DNA from: Roseiarcus sp963770035
Lineage (GTDB): Bacteria > Pseudomonadota > Alphaproteobacteria > Rhizobiales > Beijerinckiaceae
Reading direction: 5' to 3'
Assembly: GCA_963770035.1 (NCBI GenBank)
Contig: CAVYON010000032.1
Span: 1 to 64,000 of the forward strand
Length of the DNA: 64,000 nt
A model generated the notes under the pieces. It saw only the letters and a list, made by a program, of their open reading frames with translations, searched no databases and was not told the origin of the DNA. The position numbers and the translations under genes were made by a program. Of this stretch, positions 1-8,977 are shown one piece after another (position 1 is the first letter of the stretch; each line of letters opens with the position of its first letter).

Positions 1-532
1 AATGCTCAGCGTTATGATGGTGAGCGCGCCGATCGCCTGGACAAACAGGACGCTATGCAGGAATCGGTGCGGGGCGAGCCCAAACCGCAACGCCTCTCGG
101 CCGTTGAGCGGGATGAAGATTGCCCTGTCATTCTTGCCGCCGGGCGCCCGGGTCAGCGGCCGCAAGTTCCAGTCCCGCTCATTCTCCTCGATGCCGGGAT
201 GCGAACCGGCGCCGTCGCGGTCGCGGCTGGGTTTGGGCGCAACCCCTCGAGCGGCACGAGGCCCACTTCCATGCGATCCGACTTCAGTCGTCCGAGCAGG
301 GCGGACCGATCTTCAGGAACGGTAGCGCCTGCACCCGCCGGGTAATTGCGGCGATCCGCGCCGCCTGTACGGCGGCGAAGATCTGGTGATCCACTTCGTC
401 CCGCCCCTGATTGATGAGATAGAGCAGGATCGCCGACGCGAACCCGACCCCCAGCAATACGGACAGGCAAAGCAAGCCGGTGATTTGACCGGCAATGGTG
501 CGTGGGATGATGCGCCGGACTAGGCTCGTCAT
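1..532 (-). CDS. Sensor histidine kinase, N-terminal part (runs off window; two frameshifts)
   Basis: Start of a membrane sensor kinase whose catalytic domains lie outside the window. The ATG at 532 overlaps the stop of the response regulator gene (ATGA), so the two are translationally coupled. Residues 13-37 form one hydrophobic membrane helix, followed by a periplasmic stretch with a QALP motif. A second hydrophobic segment is read near positions 1-60 (HSVLFVQAIGALTI). The reading frame changes near 320 and again near 195; each is repaired by one added base, the second within a short G run. The kinase identity comes mainly from its pairing with the OmpR-type regulator; no HisKA domain is visible here. 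Confidence 0.7.
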
Positions 533-1260
533 AGCCCCTCGACCCCGGGGGTAAAGATATACCCGCCGAGCCGCACCGTCTTGATCAGGGTCGGATCGCG
601 CGGATCGGGTTCGATTTTCTGCCGGATGCGGCTGATGTGGACGTCGACGGTTCGCTCGATCGGCCCGGCGGCGCCGCTGTGGGTGAGTTCGAGAAGCTGC
701 TCGCGCGACAGCACTTCGCCCGGATGCTGGCAGAAGGCCATCAAGAGGTCGAACTCGGCGCTGGTCGTCGTCACCCGCACGCCCTCGGGATTCAGCAGTT
801 GCCGTTCGCCGGGATAGATTTTCCAGCCCGCAAAGCGAAGCGGTCCAAGACGCCGTCCGGTGCTCGCGCCCGCGGCGCGCGCCCGCCTCAGGAGGGCGCG
901 GATGCGCGCCACGAGCTCCCGCGAATTGAACGGCTTGGTCACGTAATCGTCGGCGCCGATCTCGAGTCCGACGACGCGGTCGATCTCCTGCCCGAGCGCC
1001 GTCAGCATCAGGATCGGCAGGTTCGAGGACCCGCGGAGCCGCCTGCAGATGCTGAAGCCGTCTTCGCCGGGAAGCATCACGTCCAGCACGAGGAGGTCGA
1101 TCTCCTCCCGGCTCAGGACGCGATCCATGTCCAAGGCGGAGGCTGCGCCCGTGACGGAGAACCCGTTCTCGCCCAAAACTTCCGAAAGCATCCGCTGGAT
1201 GACCGGATCGTCCTCGACAACGAGGATGTGAGCGCGAGCGTTTGCTGGAGACAAGGACAA
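529..1260 (-). CDS. OmpR-family two-component response regulator
   Basis: A 243-residue transcription factor with an N-terminal receiver domain and a C-terminal winged-helix DNA-binding domain. The receiver keeps the acidic pair E16/D17/D18, the phosphoacceptor D60 in LLVLDVMLPGEDGF, and K109 in TKPF. The effector domain shows the usual SREQLLEL and VDVHISRIRQKIE segments. It is followed directly by the sensor kinase gene with a 4-base overlap and is divergent from an LTXXQ-family periplasmic protein. That layout recalls CpxRA/cpxP and suggests envelope-stress or metal sensing. This function is inferred from context only. Confidence 0.93.
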   Translation of the reverse strand: MSLSPANARAHILVVEDDPVIQRMLSEVLGENGFSVTGAASALDMDRVLSREEIDLLVLDVMLPGEDGFSICRRLRGSSNLPILMLTALGQEIDRVVGLEIGADDYVTKPFNSRELVARIRALLRRARAAGASTGRRLGPLRFAGWKIYPGERQLLNPEGVRVTTTSAEFDLLMAFCQHPGEVLSREQLLELTHSGAAGPIERTVDVHISRIRQKIEPDPRDPTLIKTVRLGGYIFTPGVEGL

Positions 1261-1591
1261 GGCGAAGACCTGTTGAGCGTCCGCGAGTTTACCGCAAGGT
1301 CCGAGCTTATGGGATGATGCTGCAGGACAAAGAACATTATTTTATATTGCTCGGCGATTCGGCCGCCCGAATGCGTCCGTCGCCAGGATTTCCCCGGGAT
1401 CCAGGGAAAGTAACCGCTGCCGCCACTGCAACAACACTTCATATGACCTCGGGGGGTTGCCGCGATAAGTTTTCGTCGTCGCGCGGTCGAATGCGTGGGC
1501 GAAGGGCTGAAGGCCAAATCGCGCCCGGTTCGATGTTGGCGTGCGATCCAGCCCGGCGGACGAGCGCCGGAAAAGACAAGGACGGACACCC
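1261..1591. other. Divergent intergenic region (promoter region)
   Basis: About 330 bases between the response regulator and the LTXXQ protein gene, which point away from each other. It must hold both promoters. A locally AT-rich stretch (about 1327-1350) stands out from the GC-rich surroundings. I could not identify a convincing operator repeat. Confidence 0.4.
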
Positions 1592-2110
1592 ATGAAACGC
1601 ATGATCTATGCTGCCTGTGCTGCGGCGATGCTGGCGCTGGCGCTTCCCGCGGTCCAGAGCCTCGCTGATACGAGCGGACCGTCCGCTGCGCAGCAGGAAC
1701 AGGGAAACCAGCGTCGGGAGGAGTGGATCCAGCGGCGGTCCAAGATCTTCGATGCGCGCCTCGTCGGCTTCAAGGCCAGCCTTGCCCTGACGAACGACCA
1801 GGAGAAGAACTGGGCGCCGTTCAAATCGGCGCTGCGCGACGCCGCCAAGCGCGGTCCGCGGCCGGGCCCCGAGGCGGGCGGCGTCCACGACGGACCGCCG
1901 TCGCCGATCGACCGGATGCGGAACATCTCGAAGCGGATGGGCGAAATGTCGACCAAGCTCACCGCGCTCGCCGACGCGGCCGCTCCGCTCTACACAAGCC
2001 TCGACGACAAGCAAAAGGTCGTGTTCGATGCGACGCTCCATGGGCTTCTGCGCCCGCATAGGGCTGGCCCCGGCGGTCCGGAGGGACGGCGTTGGGAACG
2101 GCGCGACTGA
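1592..2110 (+). CDS. LTXXQ-motif (Spy/CpxP-like) periplasmic protein
   Basis: A 172-residue exported protein. I chose the ATG at 1592 because it begins a clean signal peptide (MKRMIYAACAAAMLALALP, then a cleavage region near LADTSG). The mature part is charged and helical and carries LALTNDQEKNWAPF, the LTxxQ signature of the Spy/CpxP superfamily of periplasmic chaperone or stress proteins. The C-terminus is rich in Pro, Gly and Arg. It lies divergently from a two-component system, as cpxP does relative to cpxRA in enterobacteria, so it may be a target or accessory of that system. Family assignment is firm; function is inferred. Confidence 0.88.
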   Translation: MKRMIYAACAAAMLALALPAVQSLADTSGPSAAQQEQGNQRREEWIQRRSKIFDARLVGFKASLALTNDQEKNWAPFKSALRDAAKRGPRPGPEAGGVHDGPPSPIDRMRNISKRMGEMSTKLTALADAAAPLYTSLDDKQKVVFDATLHGLLRPHRAGPGGPEGRRWERRD

Positions 2111-2272
2111 TTGTCACGAAGCCGGCGCGCGAGGTTTCCGCCGCGCGCCGGACGGATGTGGGAGACATCTCCGTCGCTCGAATTCTAAGCGCCCGTGCGC
2201 GAGGTCATCAAAGCCTTGCCACGACGCTGGGGCGACGATGAAGATGACCCCCTTCCGTCACGCCGCTTTGCG

Positions 2273-2476
2273 TCATTCGAACGCACAGCCCTTTTTGATT
2301 CCGAGGCGCCGGAAGACGATCGCGGCCGGGCAGAAGCCGGTGAAGGGCGACTGAATCATGTTGAAACCGGCGAAGGCCGTCAGCAGGAACCAGTATGGGC
2401 TCACGAAATAGCCGAGCGTGACGCTGACGAGGACGATGAAGCCGGCGAAGACGAAGACAGCGCGGTCGAGGGACAT
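2273..2476 (-). CDS. DUF2892 (YgaP-like transmembrane domain) protein
   Basis: A 67-residue inner-membrane protein. It has two hydrophobic helices (about residues 7-22 and 25-42) and the sequence FTGFCPAAIVFRRLG, typical of the DUF2892 domain that forms the membrane part of the rhodanese YgaP. A good ribosome binding site (AGGAG) lies five bases before the ATG. It is divergent from an AhpD-like gene and a rhodanese gene. The split arrangement of the DUF2892 domain and a rhodanese suggests a sulfane-sulfur or sulfide handling role. Confidence 0.85.
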   Translation of the reverse strand: MSLDRAVFVFAGFIVLVSVTLGYFVSPYWFLLTAFAGFNMIQSPFTGFCPAAIVFRRLGIKKGCAFE

Positions 2477-2556
2477 GGAAGCTCCTGTTTTGGGGGGGCC
2501 GACGGACGACCCCGCCGCACCCCCGCGTGAACGCCAAGCGATTTTGATATTGCTAA

Positions 2557-2574
2557 ATTAGAATATTCGAATAT
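2557..2574. promoter_or_regulatory. AT-rich palindrome, candidate operator of an ArsR-type sulfur repressor
   Basis: In the divergent region between the DUF2892 gene and the AhpD-like gene the sequence reads ATTAGAATATTCGAATAT. It contains two overlapping palindromes, GAATATTC and the perfect 12-base ATATTCGAATAT, in an otherwise GC-rich setting. Position and composition fit operators of BigR/SqrR-type persulfide-responsive ArsR repressors, which control rhodanese and DUF2892 genes in Rhizobiales. No such repressor gene is in the window, so this is inference. Confidence 0.45.
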
Positions 2575-2659
2575 ATCTGTCAAGCGCAACGCGGTCCGTC
2601 CGGCGCAACACCCGGGCTCAATGGACGGCGTTCGAAAATTCGAACTCGACTGGAGACCC

Positions 2660-3031
2660 ATGATGGATGCTACCAACTGGCCCGACCTCACCAAGCACCT
2701 GAGCGCCGAACTCCGGAACTTGCGCACCGGCGCGAGCGACGTGATGAAGGCCTTCGGAGCGCTCGCGCAGTCGGCGAGCGCGTCAGGGGCGCTCGACGCC
2801 AAGACCAAGGAACTGATCGCGATCGGGATCGCTGTGGCGGCGCATTGCGACGATTGCATCGCCTTCCACGTCAAGGCGGCAGTCGATCGGGGCGCCACGC
2901 GCGAGGAGATCCTCGAAACCTTGGGCATGGCGATCTATATGGGGGCCGGACCCTCGGCCATGTACGCGAGCCACGCGCTCGGCGCCTACACCCAGTTCGC
3001 CGCCGCGAAAACCGCTGACGTCGCCGCCTGA
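2660..3031 (+). CDS. Carboxymuconolactone decarboxylase/AhpD-like family protein
   Basis: A 123-residue all-helical protein of the AhpD-like superfamily. The redox motif AAHCDDCIAFH gives the CxxC plus His expected of an alkylhydroperoxidase-type active site, and the downstream ILETLGMAIYMGAGP segment is also typical. I start at the ATG at 2660 because TGGAGA lies just upstream; an ATG at 2663 is equally possible. The rhodanese gene follows after 15 bases, so the two are probably one transcript. A role in peroxide or persulfide reduction is likely, but the substrate is unknown. Confidence 0.88.
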   Translation: MMDATNWPDLTKHLSAELRNLRTGASDVMKAFGALAQSASASGALDAKTKELIAIGIAVAAHCDDCIAFHVKAAVDRGATREEILETLGMAIYMGAGPSAMYASHALGAYTQFAAAKTADVAA

Positions 3032-3046
3032 GCCTACGGAGGAACC

Positions 3047-3388
3047 ATGTTCAAGAATCTGTTCGGCGGCGCATCCAAGTCCCCGGACCTCGATTTCCCC
3101 ACGTTCGCCAAGGCGGTCGCGGCGGGCGAAGTCGCGGTCGTCGACGTTCGCGAGCCGCACGAGTTCGCTGCTGGTCATATTCCCGACGCCGTCAACCTGC
3201 CGCTGTCGCAATTCGACCCGAGCGAACTTCCGAGCGGAAAGGACAAGCCCGTCGTCATCCTGTGCCAGGCGGGCGCGCGCTCGCGCAAGGCGCTCGGCGC
3301 GGCCCAGGCGGCCGGCCGCGGCGACCTGAAGCACTATCCGGGCGGCATGAACGGGTGGCGCATGCATGGCGGCGACGTTTCGGTCTGA
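3047..3388 (+). CDS. Rhodanese-like domain protein
   Basis: A single-domain, 113-residue cytoplasmic sulfurtransferase. The rhodanese signature VDVREPHEFAAGHIPDAVNLPLSQ is followed by the active-site loop CQAGARSR, whose Cys would carry the persulfide. The C-terminal YPGGMNGW segment is also standard. AGGAGGAA precedes the start. It is co-oriented with and close to the AhpD-like gene. Together with the divergent DUF2892 gene it makes a compact sulfane-sulfur and redox group. Confidence 0.92.
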   Translation: MFKNLFGGASKSPDLDFPTFAKAVAAGEVAVVDVREPHEFAAGHIPDAVNLPLSQFDPSELPSGKDKPVVILCQAGARSRKALGAAQAAGRGDLKHYPGGMNGWRMHGGDVSV

Positions 3389-3428
3389 AACGCCCGCGCA
3401 CCACAACAAAGGCCGCGCCTAAACGCCG

Positions 3429-6400
3429 TCACTCCGCGGCCTCGCGCATGGCGCCCATGCGGGCGAGCTGGGCGCGCAGCGGGGCGGGCTTCAGCGGCTT
3501 GTGCAGAATGACGATGTCCTGGCGGGCGGCTTCGTCGCGCGCCTCGACGCTGCGGTCGGCGGTCGCCAGGATCGCCGGGATCGCGCGGCCTAGGTCCTGG
3601 CGCAGCGCGCCGATCGCCGCAATGCCGTCGCCCTTGTCGAGGTGATAGTCGGCGATGATGAGGTCGGGCGCGCCGAAGTCCGCCAGCGCCGCGCGCGCCT
3701 CGGCGAGGCCCTCCGCGATGACGACGACGCAACCCCAGCGTCCGAGCAGCGTCCGCATGCCGTCGAGCACCCGAACTTCGTTGTCGATCGCCAGCACCCT
3801 GAGGCCGCTCAGCGGCTCGTTGGCGGACAGCGGTTGCGGAGCGCCCAAATCCTGGGCGTGCGGGACTGCCGCAACCCCGAGCGGCGCCGTGACGGAGAAG
3901 ACGGAGCCGTGGCCTGGCCATGACCTCAGGTCGACCGGATGCTCGAGCACGCGGCCGAGGCGCTCGACGATCGACAGGCCGAGCCCCAATCCCCGAGCGA
4001 TCCGGGCGCCCTGGTCGAGCCGTCGGAACTCCTCGAACACGGCGCGCCGCCGATCCGCGGGGATGCCGAGGCCGGTGTCCCAGACCTCGATGCGCAGCCC
4101 GTTCGGGTCTCGCCGGCAGCCGACCAGCACCTTGCCTCGGACGGTGTACTTGATCGCGTTGGAGACTAGAATTCTGCAGCAGCCGGCGCATTAGGCGCCG
4201 GTCGGTCCGGATGGCGAGCCGCGTCGGCGCAAAGCGCAGCCCGAGCGCCTTCGAGCGTGCGAGCGGCCTGAACTCGACCTCGAGCATGCGCATGAGATCG
4301 GCGACCGGGACATCGGAGATTTCCGGCTTTGTCGCCCCGGCGTCGAGCCGCGAAATATCCAAGAGGGCGCCCAAAATCTCCTCGACCGCCTCAAGCGACA
4401 TGTCCACCTTGCGCGCCAGATCCGCCCGCTCGTCGTCGCCGCCGATGCGGGCGGGGCCTTCCGCGAGCGAGCTGGCGTAGAGCCTCGCGGCGTTGAGCGG
4501 CTGGAGAATGTCGTGGCTTGCGGCGGCCAGGAAACGCGTCTTGGACAGGTTCGCCTCCTCCGCCACGGTCTTGGCGCTCGCGAGCTCGGCGTTCAGACGC
4601 TGCAATTCGGCGGTGCGCTCGTCTACGCGCTTCTCGAGGAACTCGTTGGCCGCCTCGAGCGCCTCCTCCGTCTGCACGGTCTGGGTCACGTCGGTGTAGG
4701 TCGTCACGATGCCGCCGTCCGGCAGCCTGGCCGAGCGGATCTCGATGACGCGATGGGTGGAGAACAGCCTCAGCCGCATCGGCTGATCGTCGTAGAGAAG
4801 CGAGGCGACCCGCTCGGCGACGAAGTCTTCCAAATCGCCAGGGCCATAGGCGCCGCGGGAGGCGTTGAAGCGGACGATCTCGTCGAGCCCGACGCCGAGA
4901 CGCAGCAAGGCCTGCGGCAGGTCGAACAACTCGCCAAACTCGCGGTTCCAGGCGGTCAGCGCGAGATTGGAGTCGAACACCGTGATGCCTTGGCGGGCAT
5001 GGTCGAGCGCGTGCTGCAACTGGTCCCGGTTCGACTGGATCGCCGCCGACGCCTCGTCGATCAGCTTCAGCGCCGAGTGGCCCGAGACGGTCCGCGGCCT
5101 GAGCAGCAGGGACAGAACCTGACGCGAGGTCGAGGCGCCGATGGCGGGCGAGAGCAGGAATTCGGCGTGGCGGATGAGCTGCGCGCTCGCCTCCCGGCTC
5201 GGGTCGTAGTCCTGGCCGCTCTCGCGCATGAAGGCCGAAAAGGCTCGTCGCGCCCGCGCTGCGCCGAGATAGCGGGCCACGGCCGCTTCGAGTTCGCCGG
5301 CCGTCGTTGACGAGCGCCACAGGCGGAACGCTTGCGGCTTGCCGCCGGCGCCGGCAAACGCGCTGGCCTGCGCGCGCTCGAGCGCCGTGACGTCGCGGGT
5401 CAGCGAGAAGGCGACGAAGGCGACGAGGTTGAGGGCAAGCGAAATGACCACGCCCCCGACGAGAGCGTTCGGCGCGAACGATACGAGCCCGGCGGGGCTC
5501 AGCCAGCCGATCGCCAGCGGCCCGTGGGCAAGCAGGGCCGCGACCGCGTGCCGCGGTTCGAGCGACGGCAGGAACAGAATGTAGAGCCAGGCCAGCGAAC
5601 CCGCCGTCATGCCGGCGATCGCGCCGCGCGCGGTGCCGCGCCGCCAGAAGAGCCCGCCGAGAAAGGCCGGGGCGATCTGCGCCACGGCGGCGAACGACAG
5701 GAGGCCGATCGAAACAAGCGCCGTCTCTCGGGTCAGGAGGTCATACAGGAGGCCAAGCATCAGGACGCCGACGATCGACAGGCGCCGGACCCACAGCACG
5801 ATCGCCCCGATGTCGCCCTCGGCGTCCTGAGTCTGGTTGAGCCGCCCCCGCAGCAGCAGCGGCATGACCAGATCGTTCGATACCGTGATCGCCAGGGCGA
5901 GACTGTCGAGCACGACCATGCCGGTCGCTGCCGACAGCCCGCCGATCATGGTCAGGAGCGCCAGGCCGCGCGCGCCGGCGGCGAGCGGCAGCGCAAGCAC
6001 GGTCAGATCGCGGTTGATTGCGCCGTCGGGAAACATCGTGAGCCCGGCCACGGCGAGCGGCGCGACGAACAGATTGATCAGCAGGAGATAGGCCGGAAAC
6101 ATCCACGAGGCGGTGCGGACGCCGCGGCGATCGTGGTTCTCGACCACCGCCACATGGAACTGCCGCGGCAGCAGGAGAATGGCGAAGGCCGACAAGAGCG
6201 TGGTGACGCCCCAGACGGCCGGGTCGGGCGGCGTCTGGATCACGGCGGCGATCTTCGGATTGGCCAGGGCCGCCTGAGTGAGCCCCGAGAGGCCGCCGCT
6301 CAGGCCCCACACGACAAAGGCGCCGACGGCGAGAAAGGCCGCGAGCTTGACGACCGACTCCACCGCGATCGCCAGGATGAGACCGTCCTGGTGCTCCTTG

Positions 6401-6954
6401 GGATTAATGCGCCGCGTGCCGAAGGCGATGGCGAAGGCCGCCAGCACCAGGGCGATCGCGAGCGAGAACAAGGCCGACGGGGTGTTCGCGGTCAGCCGGG
6501 AGGTATCGAACGATGCGACCACCGTCAGGAGCGTGGTCGAAACCGCCTTGAGCTGCAGGGCGACATAAGGGGCCGAGCCGACCAGAGCGATCAACGCTGC
6601 GGCAGCCGCGACCGCCGGCGATTTGCCGTAGCGGGCCGAGACGAAGTCCGCGACCGTGGTGAGGTTTTGCGAGCGGGCGAGGTTGGCGATGCGCCAGACG
6701 AAGGCGGAGCCGAGGCCGATGACGAGCGTCGGACCGATGTAGATCGGCAGGAAGTCGAGGCCGTGCGACGAGGCGAGGCCGACCGACCCGTAGTAGGTCC
6801 AGGACGTGCAATAGACGGCGAGGCTCAGGGCGTAGACGACCGCCCGCGATCCGCCCGCGATGAAGCGCCGCCCGCCGCGGTCGCCCCACCAGGCGATCAG
6901 GAACAGGACGCCGATGTAACCGATCGCGGCGATGTAAACCGTTGCGCCGTTCAT
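3429..6954 (-). CDS. SSS-transporter/PAS/hybrid histidine kinase (one frameshift)
   Basis: A protein of about 1,175 residues that fuses a sodium:solute symporter domain to a sensor kinase. Residues 1 to about 510 contain roughly thirteen membrane helices of SLC5 type. A PAS-like region follows (HARQGITVFDSNLALTAWN), then a HisKA domain with the phospho-acceptor His in AAASHDILQPLNAAR, an ATPase domain (VWDTGLGIPADRR, GLGLGLSIVERL) and a receiver domain (LIIADYHLDKGDG, KPLKP). This order matches CbrA-type or NahK-like kinases, in which the transporter part may sense a nutrient. The frame breaks at about 4170 between LLQN and VSNAIKYT; removing one T in the GAATTC there restores it, so I treat it as one gene. 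Confidence 0.88.
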
Positions 6955-7542
6955 CGAACCGTAAGCGGGACCTCCGGACCTTCAGCGGACTGTTAGGGTC
7001 GGCTGATTTCAAGTTTGCCCATATCCCGAATGGGCGCAACTGTTGGGGGTGAAGGCTCCGAAGGCCGACGCCTCCATCCGCGACAAGCCGCCTTGCAAAA
7101 ACCGAAGCGCTGCGCGCTCGGAAAGCGGAGTCGGCTCAAAATCATCTCGCTCTCGGTCCGCCGTCGACGATCCGGGCGCCTGTTAGCAGGGTGTTCTTTG
7201 CGCCGCCGTCGGCGCTCCGTTCCAGAAAGCCCCGCAATCGCAGGGCCATGCAGAAGAGACAACCCGGGGGTTGCGGGAAAAAGCGGGCGCCGAACAGGTG
7301 CCCTAACAGGGCAAAAACGGCGCCGAACAGGGCAAATCTGGTCGGAACAGGTGAAGAATAGGCGGGCGAAAGCGGAGAGCGAGGCCGGGCGCCGCCGGGT
7401 TGCAAGGCGCTCCGGATTCCCATCCCCGGCTGGAAAAGGCGGCCCTTCTGATAGGTCTCACAAGGTGGCGCTGCGGGATTTGTTCAAAAACAACTTGCCC
7501 CGGAGGATAACGGCGCGCGTCCCGGCGCCGGCGACCGGCGCC
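6955..7542. other. Intergenic region without a supported gene
   Basis: About 590 bases between the hybrid kinase start and the end of leuD. Possible reading frames look like shadows. Around 7285-7350 the pentamer-like AACAGG recurs about five times, and GGCGCCGAACAGG occurs twice about 33 bases apart. I see no known function for it. Confidence 0.4.
7524..7542 (-). terminator. Stem-loop directly after leuD
   Basis: GGCGCCGG and CCGGCGCC form a perfect 8-bp stem with a 3-base loop, starting right after the leuD stop codon. There is no T tract on the minus strand, so it may be a weak or Rho-assisted terminator, or an mRNA-stabilizing hairpin. Confidence 0.35.
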
Positions 7543-8148
7543 CTACAGCCACGGGCGCGCCGCGGCCGACTTTCCCTCGAAGGCCGAGATCGCGGGCGCT
7601 TCGACCAGGGTCAGGCCGATATCGTCGAGGCCCTCGATCAGGCTCTGCTTGCGGACCGGGTCGATCTCGAACTTGACCATCCCGCCGTCGGGCCCGCGGA
7701 TTTCCTGGGCCGGCAGGTCGATGCTCAACACGGCGTTGGCCCCCCGTTCGGCGTCGTCCATCAGCTTGGCGAGGTCTTCGGGCGAAACCTTGATCGGCAG
7801 GATGCCGTTCTTGAAGCAGTTGTTGTAGAAAATATCGGCGAAATCTGTGGAAATGACGCAGCGGACGCCGAAATCGAGCAGCGCCCACGGCGCGTGCTCG
7901 CGCGACGATCCGCAACCGAAATTGTCGCCGGCGACCAGAATCGTCGCCTTCCGGTACTGCGGCTTGTTGAGGACGAAGTCCGGAGTTTCCGAACCATCGT
8001 CGCGGTAGCGCATCTCGGAAAACAGGCCGGCGCCGAGGCCGGTGCGTCGGATCGTCTTCAGATATTGCTTCGGGATGATCATGTCCGTGTCGATATTGTC
8101 GATCGGCAACGGGGCCGCCACTCCGGTCAGGGTCGTGAATGTGTCCAT
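7543..8148 (-). CDS. leuD: 3-isopropylmalate dehydratase small subunit
   Basis: A 201-residue protein of normal length for LeuD. It is the small subunit of the isopropylmalate isomerase that converts 2- to 3-isopropylmalate in leucine synthesis. The swivel-domain signatures are present: PIDNIDTDMIIPKQYLK near the N-terminus, GDNFGCGSSREHAPWAL in the middle, and FADIFYNNCFKNGILPI. The partner leuC is not in the window. No overlap with neighbours is seen and the gene seems to be a single transcription unit. Confidence 0.96.
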   Translation of the reverse strand: MDTFTTLTGVAAPLPIDNIDTDMIIPKQYLKTIRRTGLGAGLFSEMRYRDDGSETPDFVLNKPQYRKATILVAGDNFGCGSSREHAPWALLDFGVRCVISTDFADIFYNNCFKNGILPIKVSPEDLAKLMDDAERGANAVLSIDLPAQEIRGPDGGMVKFEIDPVRKQSLIEGLDDIGLTLVEAPAISAFEGKSAAARPWL

Positions 8149-8458
8149 GGCTTCGAAAATCTCGCGTCCTTATTCGGCCGATGGCGCCGCTAGCGCTGCA
8201 ACGGCTCTATCAAATGACGGCCCCGGCCGGCAAGCGAGTCAGAAATTTGGGTACGGTCTCAGTTTGAAATTTCTGCGATCGAACTTTGGTAAGGGCCGCG
8301 GGGGCCGGGCTTCGGCGCATCGGCGTCGATCGCCTCGATCGATATCCTTTCATGCTTAGCGGCAAATGATATTTTTCCGTTGACTCGCCTGTCTTTCTCC
8401 CTTCGTTCGCTATGACACAATGTCACGGCAGGCTTGTTGTGATGAGTTCTTGACTTAT
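8149..8458. other. Intergenic region upstream of leuD and the accessory islet
   Basis: About 310 bases separating divergent leuD and the 8459 gene. It holds a perfect 9-base inverted repeat, CAGAAATTT (8240-8248) and AAATTTCTG (8267-8275), spaced by 18 bases, which could be an operator or a hairpin. GC content drops from here into the next genes. The repeat is at the leuD side, so it may lie in the leuD promoter region. Confidence 0.4.
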
Positions 8459-8977
8459 ATGTCAATACGCGATGAAATCAAAAGGCATATCGCGTCGGGA
8501 GAGCTGATGCAGCTGGGCCACGCCATTCCTGGCATCCGGAACGAGCGAACCATCGTGATAAACAGCGAGGTACGCGGCGCAATTGATATAGGGGGATGGA
8601 GCGGCAAGAACAGGCAGCGTCTCGCTCGTTTGCGCGGTGATCTGGATCGCTTCATCGGTGGCGATCGAGTATCGGTGATGCTCCTCCCACGGCCACGACC
8701 TGCCACAACGTACCTAAAACGACTAGCGCCGGTTACAGAGAACATATGGGAAATTCGGAGTTGCGACCCAAGACCCGGGATTCAAGTCCTCGGACGATTT
8801 AGCGAGCCAGATGTCTTCATCGGACTGGCGTGGGACTTTCGCGAGCATCTCAGAGGGTCATCTTGGCATCAGTTGCAGCGACGTTGCCTTGATGAGTGGC
8901 AGAGGCTTTTCACGATTTTCCCCGCATATCATGGACAAAACGCCAATGACTACGTCAGCAATTCATTTTCTGTCTAA
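8459..8977 (+). CDS. Hypothetical protein, possible toxin-like partner of the downstream HTH protein
   Basis: About 172 residues, with no family I can name with certainty. The ATG at 8459 begins MSIRDEIKRHIASGEL; an upstream ATG at 8420 would add 13 residues. The middle contains NIWEIRSCDPRPGIQVLGRF, which resembles the core strand of RelE/HigB-like toxins (a W-E-I-R followed by a basic strand). The stop codon lies inside the start of the next gene, an HTH protein, so the two overlap by about 47 bases. The toxin-then-HTH order fits HigBA-type modules. Codon use is less GC-biased than neighbours, suggesting transfer. Confidence 0.6.
   Translation: MSIRDEIKRHIASGELMQLGHAIPGIRNERTIVINSEVRGAIDIGGWSGKNRQRLARLRGDLDRFIGGDRVSVMLLPRPRPATTYLKRLAPVTENIWEIRSCDPRPGIQVLGRFSEPDVFIGLAWDFREHLRGSSWHQLQRRCLDEWQRLFTIFPAYHGQNANDYVSNSFSV

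Noticed and set aside
5332..6996. 554-residue open frame on the plus strand over the hybrid kinase gene
   Set aside because: It is an antisense shadow of the high-GC kinase gene; the sequence is Arg/Gln/Asp-rich with no domain.
7015..8193. 392-residue open frame on the plus strand over leuD
   Set aside because: Antisense shadow of leuD, which has clear motifs; the remainder is arginine-rich noise.
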